Assembly: GCA_027619415.1 (NCBI GenBank)
Contig: JAQCFO010000010.1
Location: 1-53,291, forward strand
Length of the DNA: 53,291 nucleotides
Origin: Bacteroidota bacterium
GTDB lineage: Bacteria; Bacteroidota; Bacteroidia; Flavobacteriales; Flavobacteriaceae
Direction of reading: 5' to 3'
Shown here: positions 25,501 to 33,174 of the stretch, piece by piece
How positions within the stretch are numbered: position 1 is the stretch's first letter
How the letters are laid out: every line of letters begins with the position of its first letter
The notes under the pieces: model-generated
What the model saw: only the letters and a program-made list of their open reading frames with translations
Told to the model about the DNA's origin: nothing
Database searches by the model: none
Position numbers and translations under genes: made by a program

Positions 25501-25532
25501 CAAATTAACAACTTTTTTAGAGTATTGCCAAA
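25501..25532 (-). promoter_or_regulatory. Promoter of rpmB-rpmG-DUF4295: TTTG, 20 nt, TTAATTTG
   Basis: On the minus strand TTTG (25532-25529) is 20 nt from TTAATTTG (25508-25501), a -7 box with one change from TAnnTTTG. The predicted start is near 25494, 18 nt before the rpmB ATG. The spacing is the same as in the ftsY promoter. Confidence 0.45.
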
Positions 25533-25539
25533 TTTTTTA

Positions 25540-26787
25540 TTAGCTAGTTAATAATTTTGAAAAAAATAGTTCAAGAGCTTTATTTACAGATTTATTAATA
25601 TTTTTTTCACGATTCTTTCCAAAGTTAAATTCAAATGATTTTAAGGTTGTTGGTGTAGATATAGCAATAAAAACTTGTCCAATTGGTTGATCTGAATCTC
25701 CTTTTGAAGGACCAGCATTACCTGTTGTTGCAATAGCATAATCTGTATTGAATATTTTTTTAACTCCTAATGCCATTTCTTTAGCAACTTCAGAGCTAAC
25801 AACTGAATATTTTAAAATTGTATTCTTATTAACTTTTAAAACATTTTCTTTTACTAAAGTGTCATAAGCCACTATAGATCCTTTAAAATAATTTGATGAA
25901 CCTGGAATTGAAGTTAATCTAGATGAAATCAAGCCTCCTGTTAAACTTTCAGCAATTGAAACAGTCTTCTTAAATTGAATTAGTTTTTTTCCAATTTCTT
26001 TTTCTATAGCGTTTGAAAATTCGAAACCAATAATAGTCTTACCTAAAACTCTATACAGTTCAACTACAAGACCATCCATCGTTTTTTCTAAAGATTTTAT
26101 GTCATCTCCTTTCGACGAAAGCCTTAACCTTACACGACCTAAATTAGGTAGGTATGCTAATTTAAAATTAGAAGGCAAACTCGATTCAAATTCTATTAAT
26201 TTATTAGCAATAGTACTTTCACCCAGACCGTAAGTAAGTAAAGTTTTATTTAAAATAACTGGGCGTTTAAATTGTTTTTTGATTACAGGTATTAAATATG
26301 ATGAAATCATTGACTTCATTTCAAAAGGAACACCCGGCAAAGAAACGTATAAAGTATTTGAGTTTTGAACCATCATTCCGGCTGCAGTTCCAAAATCATT
26401 TGGAATTAGCTTAGCTCTAGATGGCAAGTAAGCTTGAGCTCTGTTTAAATCAGTGATAGGGTTGTCTTTAAAGTTCTTAAAAAGCATTTCTATATGAATT
26501 AAAACTTCTTTATTTAAAACTAATTTATCTTTGAAAAAATCGCAAAAAGAATCTTTAGTTATATCATCGTTAGTTGGCCCCAATCCTCCAGTTAAAATTA
26601 CTATATCAAACTTGTTTTGAGAATTTTTTAATGAACTAATAATATCAATTTTTGAATCTCCAATTGTTAAGATTTCCGTTACTTCAATTCCAATATTGAT
26701 AAGTTCATTTGAAATAAAAGCAGAATTTGTATCAACAATTTGACCAATCAAAATTTCATCACCAATTGTTATAATCTTAGCTTTCAT
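25540..26787 (-). CDS. cinA: CinA family protein (MocF-like plus nicotinamide-nucleotide amidase domains)
   Basis: 415 aa with the full two-domain structure. The N-terminal molybdopterin-binding-like domain has ITIGDEILIGQIVDTNSAFI and LTGGLGPTNDDITKD and is linked to ADP-ribose pyrophosphatase activity. The C-terminal CinA/PncC domain (from about residue 260) has SIAESLTGGLISSRLTSIPG and ATTGNAGPSKGD and deamidates NMN in pyridine-nucleotide recycling. The start overlaps the stop of the FAH-family gene by one base (TAATG), a typical coupled junction. Confidence 0.95.
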   Translation of the reverse strand: MKAKIITIGDEILIGQIVDTNSAFISNELINIGIEVTEILTIGDSKIDIISSLKNSQNKFDIVILTGGLGPTNDDITKDSFCDFFKDKLVLNKEVLIHIEMLFKNFKDNPITDLNRAQAYLPSRAKLIPNDFGTAAGMMVQNSNTLYVSLPGVPFEMKSMISSYLIPVIKKQFKRPVILNKTLLTYGLGESTIANKLIEFESSLPSNFKLAYLPNLGRVRLRLSSKGDDIKSLEKTMDGLVVELYRVLGKTIIGFEFSNAIEKEIGKKLIQFKKTVSIAESLTGGLISSRLTSIPGSSNYFKGSIVAYDTLVKENVLKVNKNTILKYSVVSSEVAKEMALGVKKIFNTDYAIATTGNAGPSKGDSDQPIGQVFIAISTPTTLKSFEFNFGKNREKNINKSVNKALELFFSKLLTS

Positions 26788-27398
26788 TACTTTGATTTAA
26801 TTGAAAAAAATTGTTTTTCGTTAATAAATCCTTCAAATAAATCATTTTCATTGACCTTACCCACTCCTGATGGAGTCCCAGTGAAAATCACATCACCAAT
26901 CTTTAAAGTAAAAAATTTAGAAATTTCAGAAATCAGTTCATCAATATTCCATAACATATTAAAAGTATTACCAGACTGCACGATTTTTCCATTTTTATTT
27001 AACGAAAACTTTAAATTATTCAAATCAGGAAATTCATTTTTATTAACCCATTTACCAATTAAAGCTGAACCATCAAATGCTTTTGATTTTTCCCATGGAA
27101 GACCATTTTTTTTTAATTCAGATTGCAAATCTCTAGCGGTAAAATCTATTCCTAATCCAATTTCATCATAATATGTATGAGAAAATTTAGAATCAATCGA
27201 TTTTCCAAGTTTTTTAATTTTAATTAAAACTTCCACTTCATAATGAATTTCATTTGAGTAATCTGGTATAAAAAAAGGATGTTTTTTTAAAATAACTGCG
27301 GTTTCTGGTTTTAAAAAAACAACTGGAGAGTTTGGTCTTTTATTTTTTAATTCATCAATATGATCATCATAATTTCTTCCAATACAAATTATTTTCAT
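26787..27398 (-). CDS. Fumarylacetoacetate hydrolase (FAH) family protein
   Basis: 203 aa, the short FAH domain alone. It starts MKIICIGRNYDDHIDELKN. VVFLKPETAV and EIHYEVEVLIKI carry the glutamates that bind the metal, and the protein ends with the FTGTPSGVGKV signature. Close relatives are oxaloacetate tautomerases/decarboxylases or acylpyruvases. The substrate cannot be told from sequence, and no aromatic-degradation genes are adjacent. It lies between the exonuclease (2 nt) and cinA (1-nt overlap). Confidence 0.9.
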   Translation of the reverse strand: MKIICIGRNYDDHIDELKNKRPNSPVVFLKPETAVILKKHPFFIPDYSNEIHYEVEVLIKIKKLGKSIDSKFSHTYYDEIGLGIDFTARDLQSELKKNGLPWEKSKAFDGSALIGKWVNKNEFPDLNNLKFSLNKNGKIVQSGNTFNMLWNIDELISEISKFFTLKIGDVIFTGTPSGVGKVNENDLFEGFINEKQFFSIKSK

Positions 27399-27400
27399 GT

Positions 27401-28174
27401 CTATAATTTATTATTCAGCTTACTTAATCTTAACTGAGTAAGCACTTTCTTAGTATACATTGGAAAATCAGCATTAAGTATCCATCCAAAATACCCAGGT
27501 TCATTTTCCAAAATATAATCAACGGTTTTTCCTTTATGTTTTCCAAAAGAGAAACAAGGAAGATCATCTTCGTTAAAGTTTAAAAATCCGGCTGGATCTA
27601 CATTTTTTCCTCTTTTAGAGAAATCTGACAAAAAATTTACATCATTTTGTAGTTCATCATATTTTTCAATTTGTGATTCTAAAACTTCAAAAGTTGCAAG
27701 TGTGTCAGCTTTTGAAGAGTGAGCATTTTCAAGAGATTTACCACAGTAAAACTTGTATGCAGCTCCTAAAGTTCTCTCTTCCATTTTATGAAAAATAACT
27801 TGCGCATCTATAGTTAAAATATTGTCTAAACTAAAATCCATTTCAGATCTCAAAAGTTCTTCAGCTAACAATGGAATATCGAACCTATTTGAATTGAAAC
27901 CAGCTAAATCACAATTGTGAATCATAGAAACTACATCAGGTGCAATAAATTTAAAATTAGGTTCATTTTTAATTTTATCGTTGGTAATTCCATGAATATT
28001 TGAGGCTTCAGTGGGAATTCGAATTTCGGGGTTTACAAGCCAAGTTTTTGATTCTTTATTTCCATTTGGAAAAACTTTTAAAATAGAAATTTCAACTATT
28101 CTATCTTTCGAAACATTAACTCCAGTAGTTTCTAAATCAAAAAAACATATCGGTTTAGTAATTTTAAGATTCAT
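27401..28174 (-). CDS. DEDDh 3'-5' exonuclease (DNA polymerase III epsilon-like)
   Basis: 257 aa. Exo I motif FFDLETTG (D13, E15), Exo II around CDLAGFNSNRFD, and Exo III with histidine and aspartate in ENAHSSKADTLATFEVL. A C-terminal extension of about 60 residues contains CFSFGKHKGKTVDYI and GYFGWIL, a DUF3820-like segment often attached to flavobacterial exonucleases of this kind. It could be a proofreading epsilon-like protein or a repair/RNA exonuclease; the extension favours an accessory exonuclease over the replicative subunit. It is 35 nt downstream of the E2 gene. Confidence 0.88.
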   Translation of the reverse strand: MNLKITKPICFFDLETTGVNVSKDRIVEISILKVFPNGNKESKTWLVNPEIRIPTEASNIHGITNDKIKNEPNFKFIAPDVVSMIHNCDLAGFNSNRFDIPLLAEELLRSEMDFSLDNILTIDAQVIFHKMEERTLGAAYKFYCGKSLENAHSSKADTLATFEVLESQIEKYDELQNDVNFLSDFSKRGKNVDPAGFLNFNEDDLPCFSFGKHKGKTVDYILENEPGYFGWILNADFPMYTKKVLTQLRLSKLNNKL

Positions 28175-28209
28175 TTAATCAAAGTTTAAATTAATTAGAA
28201 TTTGAAAAA

Positions 28210-29487
28210 TTAGACAGTCAAATCAGTTTCCCAATTTTCAATTAAATCTTTAATTCTTTTTATAAAAAGTCCTCCTCTAGCTCCATTGACTACTCTGTGG
28301 TCAAAACTATGCGAAAGAATAATTTTGTGTCTTATTCCTATAAAATCACCCTTGTCCGTTTCTATCACTGATGGTTTTTTTATTATGGCTCCAAAAGCTA
28401 GGATACCTACCTGAGGTTGATTAATAATTGGTGTGCCCATCAAAGTGTCAAATACCCCAATATTACTTATTGTATAAGTTCCTCCCTGTACTTCATCCGG
28501 CTCAAGTTGTCCAACTCTAGCTCTGTAAGCTAAGTCATTTACTTTTTTTGCAAGTCCTAACAAGCTAAGTTGATCAGCATTTTTTATAACCGGAACAATT
28601 AAATTTCCATCATTTAAAGCTGTAGCCATTCCGATATTAATATTTTTTTTCTTTATAATATTATATTTGTCAACGCTAACATTTAATAAAGGAAACTCTC
28701 TTAAAGCTTTTGCAACTAACATTATGAAAATTGGAGTAAACGTTATTTTTTCACCTTCTTTCTTTTGAAATTTTTCTTTATTATTTTCTCGCCATTCCCA
28801 TAAATTAGTAATATCAGCTTCAATAAAAGATTGAACATGAACTGATTTATCTTTACTACTTATCATATGATCAGAAATAAGCTTTTCCATTCGACTCATT
28901 TCCTTTATTTCATAATTATCAACTGAAAAATCAGTATTTGATGAAGTTTCTTTAAAACTGTCTGAATTGGATTTATGTTTTGAAATATATTCTAATAAAT
29001 CATTTTTAGTTAACCTACCTTCTTTTCCACTTCCTACAATTTTTCCTAATTCTAATTCACTAATTCCTTCTTTTTTTGAAATACTCTTCACTAAAGGAGA
29101 ATAGATTTTTTTGTCATTTGAATTCTTATCAAAATCAATGATATTTTTTACTTTTTCAGTTAAATCGTCCGTCTGAAAAACTTCAATAGGTTCTTGAATA
29201 ATTTTTGATTCTTTTGGCTTCTTGTCAAGTCCTAAACTATCATCTCCTTTAGTCTCAATTATAGCTATAGGCTCTCCAACCTGTATAACATCATTAATTT
29301 TACATAATTTTTCCAAAAGAATTCCAGAAACTTCACTAGGAACCTCAGAATCAACTTTATCAGTTGCGATTTCTACGATTAAATCATCTTCGTTAATTTT
29401 ATCTCCAACATTTTTTAACCAATTAATAATAGTAGCTTCATCCACACTTTCTCCCATTTTCGGCATTAGAAGTTCGAATTTAGCCAT
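28210..29487 (-). CDS. 2-oxo acid dehydrogenase E2 (dihydrolipoyl acyltransferase)
   Basis: 425 aa. One lipoyl domain (1-78) carries the lipoylated lysine K44 in EIATDKVDSEVPSE. A peripheral subunit-binding domain covers about 133-168 (SPLVKSISKKEGI... GSGKEGRLTKNDLLEYI). The catalytic domain spans about 195-425. The catalytic motif reads DHRVVNGARGG (396-406), with N401 where HRxxxDG normally has aspartate. I recall this Asn as usual in flavobacterial E2s. It is probably the branched-chain 2-oxo acid dehydrogenase E2, but pyruvate or 2-oxoglutarate E2 cannot be excluded. No E1 or E3 gene is in the window. A -7 box lies 23 nt upstream. Confidence 0.93.
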   Translation of the reverse strand: MAKFELLMPKMGESVDEATIINWLKNVGDKINEDDLIVEIATDKVDSEVPSEVSGILLEKLCKINDVIQVGEPIAIIETKGDDSLGLDKKPKESKIIQEPIEVFQTDDLTEKVKNIIDFDKNSNDKKIYSPLVKSISKKEGISELELGKIVGSGKEGRLTKNDLLEYISKHKSNSDSFKETSSNTDFSVDNYEIKEMSRMEKLISDHMISSKDKSVHVQSFIEADITNLWEWRENNKEKFQKKEGEKITFTPIFIMLVAKALREFPLLNVSVDKYNIIKKKNINIGMATALNDGNLIVPVIKNADQLSLLGLAKKVNDLAYRARVGQLEPDEVQGGTYTISNIGVFDTLMGTPIINQPQVGILAFGAIIKKPSVIETDKGDFIGIRHKIILSHSFDHRVVNGARGGLFIKRIKDLIENWETDLTV

Positions 29488-29509
29488 TGATTTAATTTTA
29501 ATTTTAATA

Positions 29510-29517
29510 CAAAAATA
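29510..29517 (-). promoter_or_regulatory. Putative -7 box (TATTTTTG) for the E2 gene and downstream string
   Basis: A minus-strand exact TAnnTTTG match in the 75-bp gap between recR and the E2 gene. The predicted transcript start is near 29503, with a 16-nt leader. It would serve E2, exonuclease, FAH protein and cinA. Confidence 0.4.
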
Positions 29518-29562
29518 TTAAAATATTATTGGTTTAATTTTAATTAACTAATAAAGAAATTC

Positions 29563-30186
29563 TCAAGTGACATTTTTCATTGAATTTTCAAAAGGAATTC
29601 TCTTAATTATGCTTCTTCCTAGAGTAACTTCATCAGTGTATTCTAATTCGTTGCCAACAGAAATGCCTCTAGCAATTGTAGTTATATTAATTTTACAATC
29701 GTCTAATAGTTTATAAATATAGAAATTGGTAGTATCACCTTCCATAGTTGCGCTTAAGGCAAAAATTAGTTCGGAAATTTCAGAATTTTTTACCTTTTCA
29801 ATTAGAGAATCAATATTTAATTGATTAGGACCAATTCCTTCAATTGGAGATATTTTACCTCCTAAAACATGATAAACCCCATTAAATTGACCTGTATTTT
29901 CAATAGCCATTACATCTCTAATATCTTCAACTACACAAATTAATGATTTTTCTCTTTTTGGATTCGAACATATTTCACAAGTTTCAAAATCTGAAATATT
30001 GTGACAATTTTTACATAAAATGACTCTTTCTACTAATTCCAATAATGAATCTGACAATTCTTTTGTTTTAGCTTTTGGTTGGTTCAATAAAAACAAAACA
30101 AGTCTCAAGGCAGTTCTTTTACCAATACCAGGTAATTGTGACATTTCGTTCACTGCATTTTCAAGTAATTTAGAGGGAAAATTCAT
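29563..30186 (-). CDS. recR: Recombination protein RecR
   Basis: 207 aa. A helix-hairpin-helix ([12 protein letters not shown]) is followed by a zinc finger (C58, C61, C70, C73), then a Toprim domain ([30 protein letters not shown]). The C-terminus has [20 protein letters not shown]. It works with RecF and RecO in loading RecA at gaps. Monocistronic and divergent from the symporter gene, with a 67-bp shared upstream region. Confidence 0.96.
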   Translation of the reverse strand: MNFPSKLLENAVNEMSQLPGIGKRTALRLVLFLLNQPKAKTKELSDSLLELVERVILCKNCHNISDFETCEICSNPKREKSLICVVEDIRDVMAIENTGQFNGVYHVLGGKISPIEGIGPNQLNIDSLIEKVKNSEISELIFALSATMEGDTTNFYIYKLLDDCKINITTIARGISVGNELEYTDEVTLGRSIIKRIPFENSMKNVT

Positions 30187-30207
30187 TTTTTAAATATACT
30201 ACTAGAT

Positions 30208-30236
30208 TTTGTAAGAACCATAAATTTGTATATTTG
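30208..30236 (+). promoter_or_regulatory. Putative promoter of the sodium:solute symporter gene
   Basis: TTTG (30208-30211), 17 nt, TATATTTG (30229-30236). A second overlapping consensus box TAAATTTG is at 30221-30228. The predicted start from the downstream box is near 30243, 11 nt before the ATG. The spacing is slightly short of the usual 19-21 nt. Confidence 0.4.
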
Positions 30237-30253
30237 AAAAAGACGAATTTATA

Positions 30254-31711
30254 ATGGAATCATCTGTCATACTTTTAATTATTGCCGCCTATTTTATTGG
30301 CTTATTTGTAATTTCGTATTTAACCAAAGGTAACGGAGATAATTCAACTTTTTTTTCTGCAAATAAAGAATCTCCATGGTATTTAGTGGCATTTGGGATG
30401 GTTGGTGCTTCGCTTTCAGGAATAACATTCATTTCAGTTCCAGGAGATATTGGAGAGATGCAATTCACTTATTTTCAAGTTGTGCTAGGCTACTTGCTGG
30501 GTTATTTTATTGTTGCTATTGTTTTATTGCCAATATATTACAAGCTCAACCTTACATCAATCTACGAGTATCTAAATGAAAGATTTGGTCAAACAAGTCA
30601 CAAAACTGGAGCCTTTTTCTTTTTTATTTCTAGAATATTAGGAGCCTCATTTAGATTATATCTAGTAGCTATAGTGTTACAGCAGTTTGTTTTTGATTCT
30701 TTAGGCATACCATTTGAAATTACTGTCATTATTTCAATACTATTAATTTGGGTATACACTTTTAGAGGAGGTATTAATACTATCGTTTGGACTGATACTC
30801 TGCAAACAGCTTTTATGCTTATTTCTGTTTTGTTATCTATTTATTTAATTAACTCAAACCTTGAATGGACTTTTATTGAATTTATAAAATCAGTGGAAAT
30901 TCAAGACTACAATAAAATAATAGTAAATGAAAGTTTTCTAGATAGAAATCATTTTATAAAATCTTTTATAGGGGGAATGTTTATAACAATCTGCATGACT
31001 GGTTTGGATCAGGACATGATGCAAAAAAACCTTACTTGTAGATCATTAAAAGACGCTCAAAAAAATATGATAGTATTTAGCTTTGTTTTAGTTGTGGTAA
31101 CATTTCTATTCATGCTTCTAGGAGCTCTTTTGTTCATTTATGCTAAAGAAAATAATATAGAAATCCCTTTACTTAATGGAGTTCCTAATAGTGATTTGCT
31201 TTTTCCTCAAATTGCTTTAAATAGTGATTTAGGAATTGGTATAGGGATTACTTTCTTATTAGGTTTAATTGCTGCGGCTTACAGTAGTGCAGACAGCGCA
31301 TTAACATCTTTAACAACATCTTTTTGTGTAGATTTTTTAAATCTAGAAAATAAAAGTAAAAAAATTCAAAATAGCATTAGAAAAAAAACACATATAGTAA
31401 TGAGTTTTGTTCTTATTATAGTTGTAATAATATTTAAAAAATATTTAAACACTAATGTAATAGATGGTTTATTAACGGTTGCAGGATATACTTACGGACC
31501 ATTATTAGGTTTATTTGCATTTGGAATATTTACTAATTATAAAGTTAAAGATCAATATGTTTGGGCAGTAGCTTTATTTTCAGTCTTAATTGTTTTGGGT
31601 ATTAAAAATATAGATTCTGATTTTTTAGGAGGTTACAAAATTGGCTACGAGCTTCTTCCGATTAACGGTTTAATTACATTTTTTGGTTTAATACTGATTC
31701 GTAGAAAGTAA
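30254..31711 (+). CDS. Sodium:solute symporter family (SSS) transporter
   Basis: 485 aa, with 12-13 hydrophobic segments through the whole length. Family features: an N-terminal FIGLFVISYL helix, GLDQDMMQKNLTCRSLKDAQKN, and the sodium-site helix AAAYSSADSALTSLTTSFCVDF. These proteins use the sodium gradient to take up a small solute. Substrates range over sugars, sialic acid, proline and others, and the sequence does not decide. It ends inside the convergent CoA-binding gene, with 24 bases of overlap at 31688-31711. Confidence 0.92.
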   Translation: MESSVILLIIAAYFIGLFVISYLTKGNGDNSTFFSANKESPWYLVAFGMVGASLSGITFISVPGDIGEMQFTYFQVVLGYLLGYFIVAIVLLPIYYKLNLTSIYEYLNERFGQTSHKTGAFFFFISRILGASFRLYLVAIVLQQFVFDSLGIPFEITVIISILLIWVYTFRGGINTIVWTDTLQTAFMLISVLLSIYLINSNLEWTFIEFIKSVEIQDYNKIIVNESFLDRNHFIKSFIGGMFITICMTGLDQDMMQKNLTCRSLKDAQKNMIVFSFVLVVVTFLFMLLGALLFIYAKENNIEIPLLNGVPNSDLLFPQIALNSDLGIGIGITFLLGLIAAAYSSADSALTSLTTSFCVDFLNLENKSKKIQNSIRKKTHIVMSFVLIIVVIIFKKYLNTNVIDGLLTVAGYTYGPLLGLFAFGIFTNYKVKDQYVWAVALFSVLIVLGIKNIDSDFLGGYKIGYELLPINGLITFFGLILIRRK

Positions 31712-32050
31712 CACTAAAGTACAGGCCTCCATATAACCTATCGATTCTTTTTCTAGTAATTTGTAAAATTCACTGTTTTCAGTTCCTGGATTAAAAATTA
31801 CTCTTTTAGGTTTTAAAGAAATTATGTAACTATAATACTCTTTCTGTCTTTTTTGATTTAAATATAAAGTAACAGTATGAACATCTTTAAATTCGATTAA
31901 CTTATTCTCAATATTTATTTCATTAATTTTACCATGCTTTAATCCAATAGCTATTACTTCAAACTCATTTGAAGCTAGTCTTCTTACGGCCATATTTGAA
32001 TAACGATCAGGGTTTGAAGAGACTCCCAATACTAAAGTTTTTTTTACCAT
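31688..32050 (-). CDS. CoA-binding domain protein (CoA_binding_2)
   Basis: 120 aa Rossmann-fold protein: MVKKTLVLGVSSNPDRYSNMAVRRL at the N-terminus, then KPKRVIFNPGTENSEFYKLLEKE. This fits the YccU/YneT-like single-domain CoA-binding family, whose cellular role is unknown. The start overlaps the fabH-like stop by 7 nt, so the two are read together. The 3-prime end overlaps the convergent symporter gene by 24 nt. Confidence 0.88.
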   Translation of the reverse strand: MVKKTLVLGVSSNPDRYSNMAVRRLASNEFEVIAIGLKHGKINEINIENKLIEFKDVHTVTLYLNQKRQKEYYSYIISLKPKRVIFNPGTENSEFYKLLEKESIGYMEACTLVLLSTNQY

Positions 32051-33051
32051 CTTATAATAACAGATCCCCAGGTAAATCCACTGCCAAAAGCTGCAAGAAC
32101 AACCAAATCATTTTCTTTTATTTTACCTTGCTCCCAAGCCTCTGTAAGGGCTATTATTACAGAAGCAGCTGTAGTATTACCATACTTCATAATATTGTTA
32201 TACACTTTGTCATCAGATAATTTAAATCTCTTTTGTATAAATTGTGCGATACGTAAATTAGCTTGATGTGGAATTAACATATCAATATCTTCCTTTTGTA
32301 AATTATTCAAATCTAAACCTTCCATTATTACTTCTGAGAAACGTGTAATTGCATTTTTAAAAACTAATTGTCCATTCATATACGGATAATATGATTGATC
32401 TTCTGAATCATTTTCTGCTAATATTTCAGGAACCCATCTTACTGTGCTAGGTCCATCCATCATCAATTCTCTAGCGTGTTTCCCTTCGGAATGAAGATGA
32501 GAAGATAAAATTCCCTTTCCTTTTACTTCACTTCTAGATAAAATAGCTGCTCCTGCGCCATCGCCAAAAATAACAGAAACTCCTCTTCCTCTTGTAGACT
32601 TATCTAAAGCTCCTGAATGGTTTTCAGCACCAATCACTAAAATATTTTTATACATTCCAGTTTTTATAAACTGATCTGCAACAGACATAGCATAAATAAA
32701 ACCAGAACACTGATTTCTAACATCTAAAGCACCAATTGTTGACATATTTAACATGTCTTGAACTTGAACTCCACCACCTGGAAAATACATGTCTGGACTT
32801 AGTGTTGCAAAAATAATAAAATCAATATCTTTTTTTTCCAAGCCAGATCTATCTATTGCTATTTTTGAAGCTTTTACAGCCATAGTCGAAGTAGTGTCAT
32901 CTGTTTTTGGATCAATCCAGCGCCTTTCTTTAATCCCTGTTCTATCCTGGATCCATTCATCTGATGTATCCATTATACTAGATAAGTCATTATTTGTTAC
33001 AATATTTTCAGGAACATAATAACCAAGACCAGTAATTTTCGAATTATACAT
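32044..33051 (-). CDS. 3-oxoacyl-ACP synthase III family protein (FabH-like)
   Basis: 335 aa thiolase-fold condensing enzyme with an intact catalytic triad: C115 (RNQCSGF), H262 (PHQANLR) and N292 (YGNTTAAS). It starts fatty-acid synthesis by condensing an acyl-CoA with malonyl-ACP, or performs a related condensation. Bacteroidota usually carry several FabH paralogues. Here no fab genes are adjacent, and the loop KTDDTTSTMAVKA differs from the canonical one, so a secondary paralogue is possible. It is followed, with overlap, by a CoA-binding protein. Confidence 0.9.
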   Translation of the reverse strand: MYNSKITGLGYYVPENIVTNNDLSSIMDTSDEWIQDRTGIKERRWIDPKTDDTTSTMAVKASKIAIDRSGLEKKDIDFIIFATLSPDMYFPGGGVQVQDMLNMSTIGALDVRNQCSGFIYAMSVADQFIKTGMYKNILVIGAENHSGALDKSTRGRGVSVIFGDGAGAAILSRSEVKGKGILSSHLHSEGKHARELMMDGPSTVRWVPEILAENDSEDQSYYPYMNGQLVFKNAITRFSEVIMEGLDLNNLQKEDIDMLIPHQANLRIAQFIQKRFKLSDDKVYNNIMKYGNTTAASVIIALTEAWEQGKIKENDLVVLAAFGSGFTWGSVIIRW

Positions 33052-33100
33052 AATTATAAGTTGAGATTCAATCTTAAATATAGAAAATAGTATTTATTAA

Positions 33101-33125
33101 TTGTCGATTAATGTCAATTTGTCAC
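33101..33125 (+). repeat. Three TGTC direct repeats upstream of htpG
   Basis: TGTC occurs at 33102, 33112 and 33120, spaced 10 and 8 bp, within TTGTCGATTAATGTCAATT and onward. The third copy forms part of the TTTGTC -33 block of the htpG promoter. The same half-site occurs in the palindromes before hsp20, suggesting one shared regulator. Confidence 0.4.
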
Positions 33126-33153
33126 TTCTAATGGTTTGGTATACAGTTTGATT
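33118..33153 (+). promoter_or_regulatory. Putative heat-shock promoter of htpG, shared with hsp20
   Basis: TTTGTC (33118-33123), 13 nt, TGGTAT (33137-33142), 4 nt, TTTGATT (33147-33153). Blocks and spacings are identical to those upstream of hsp20 at 9930-9895. There is no TAnnTTTG anywhere in this leader. With the TTTG G at -7, the transcript would start near 33157, 18 nt before the ATG. Confidence 0.55.
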
Positions 33154-33174
33154 TAATCATATAAAATTAAAATT

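Noticed and set aside
26740-27171. A 143-aa plus-strand frame opposite the FAH-family gene
   Set aside because: Antisense to well-supported FAH and cinA genes; composition and lack of a start context point to chance.
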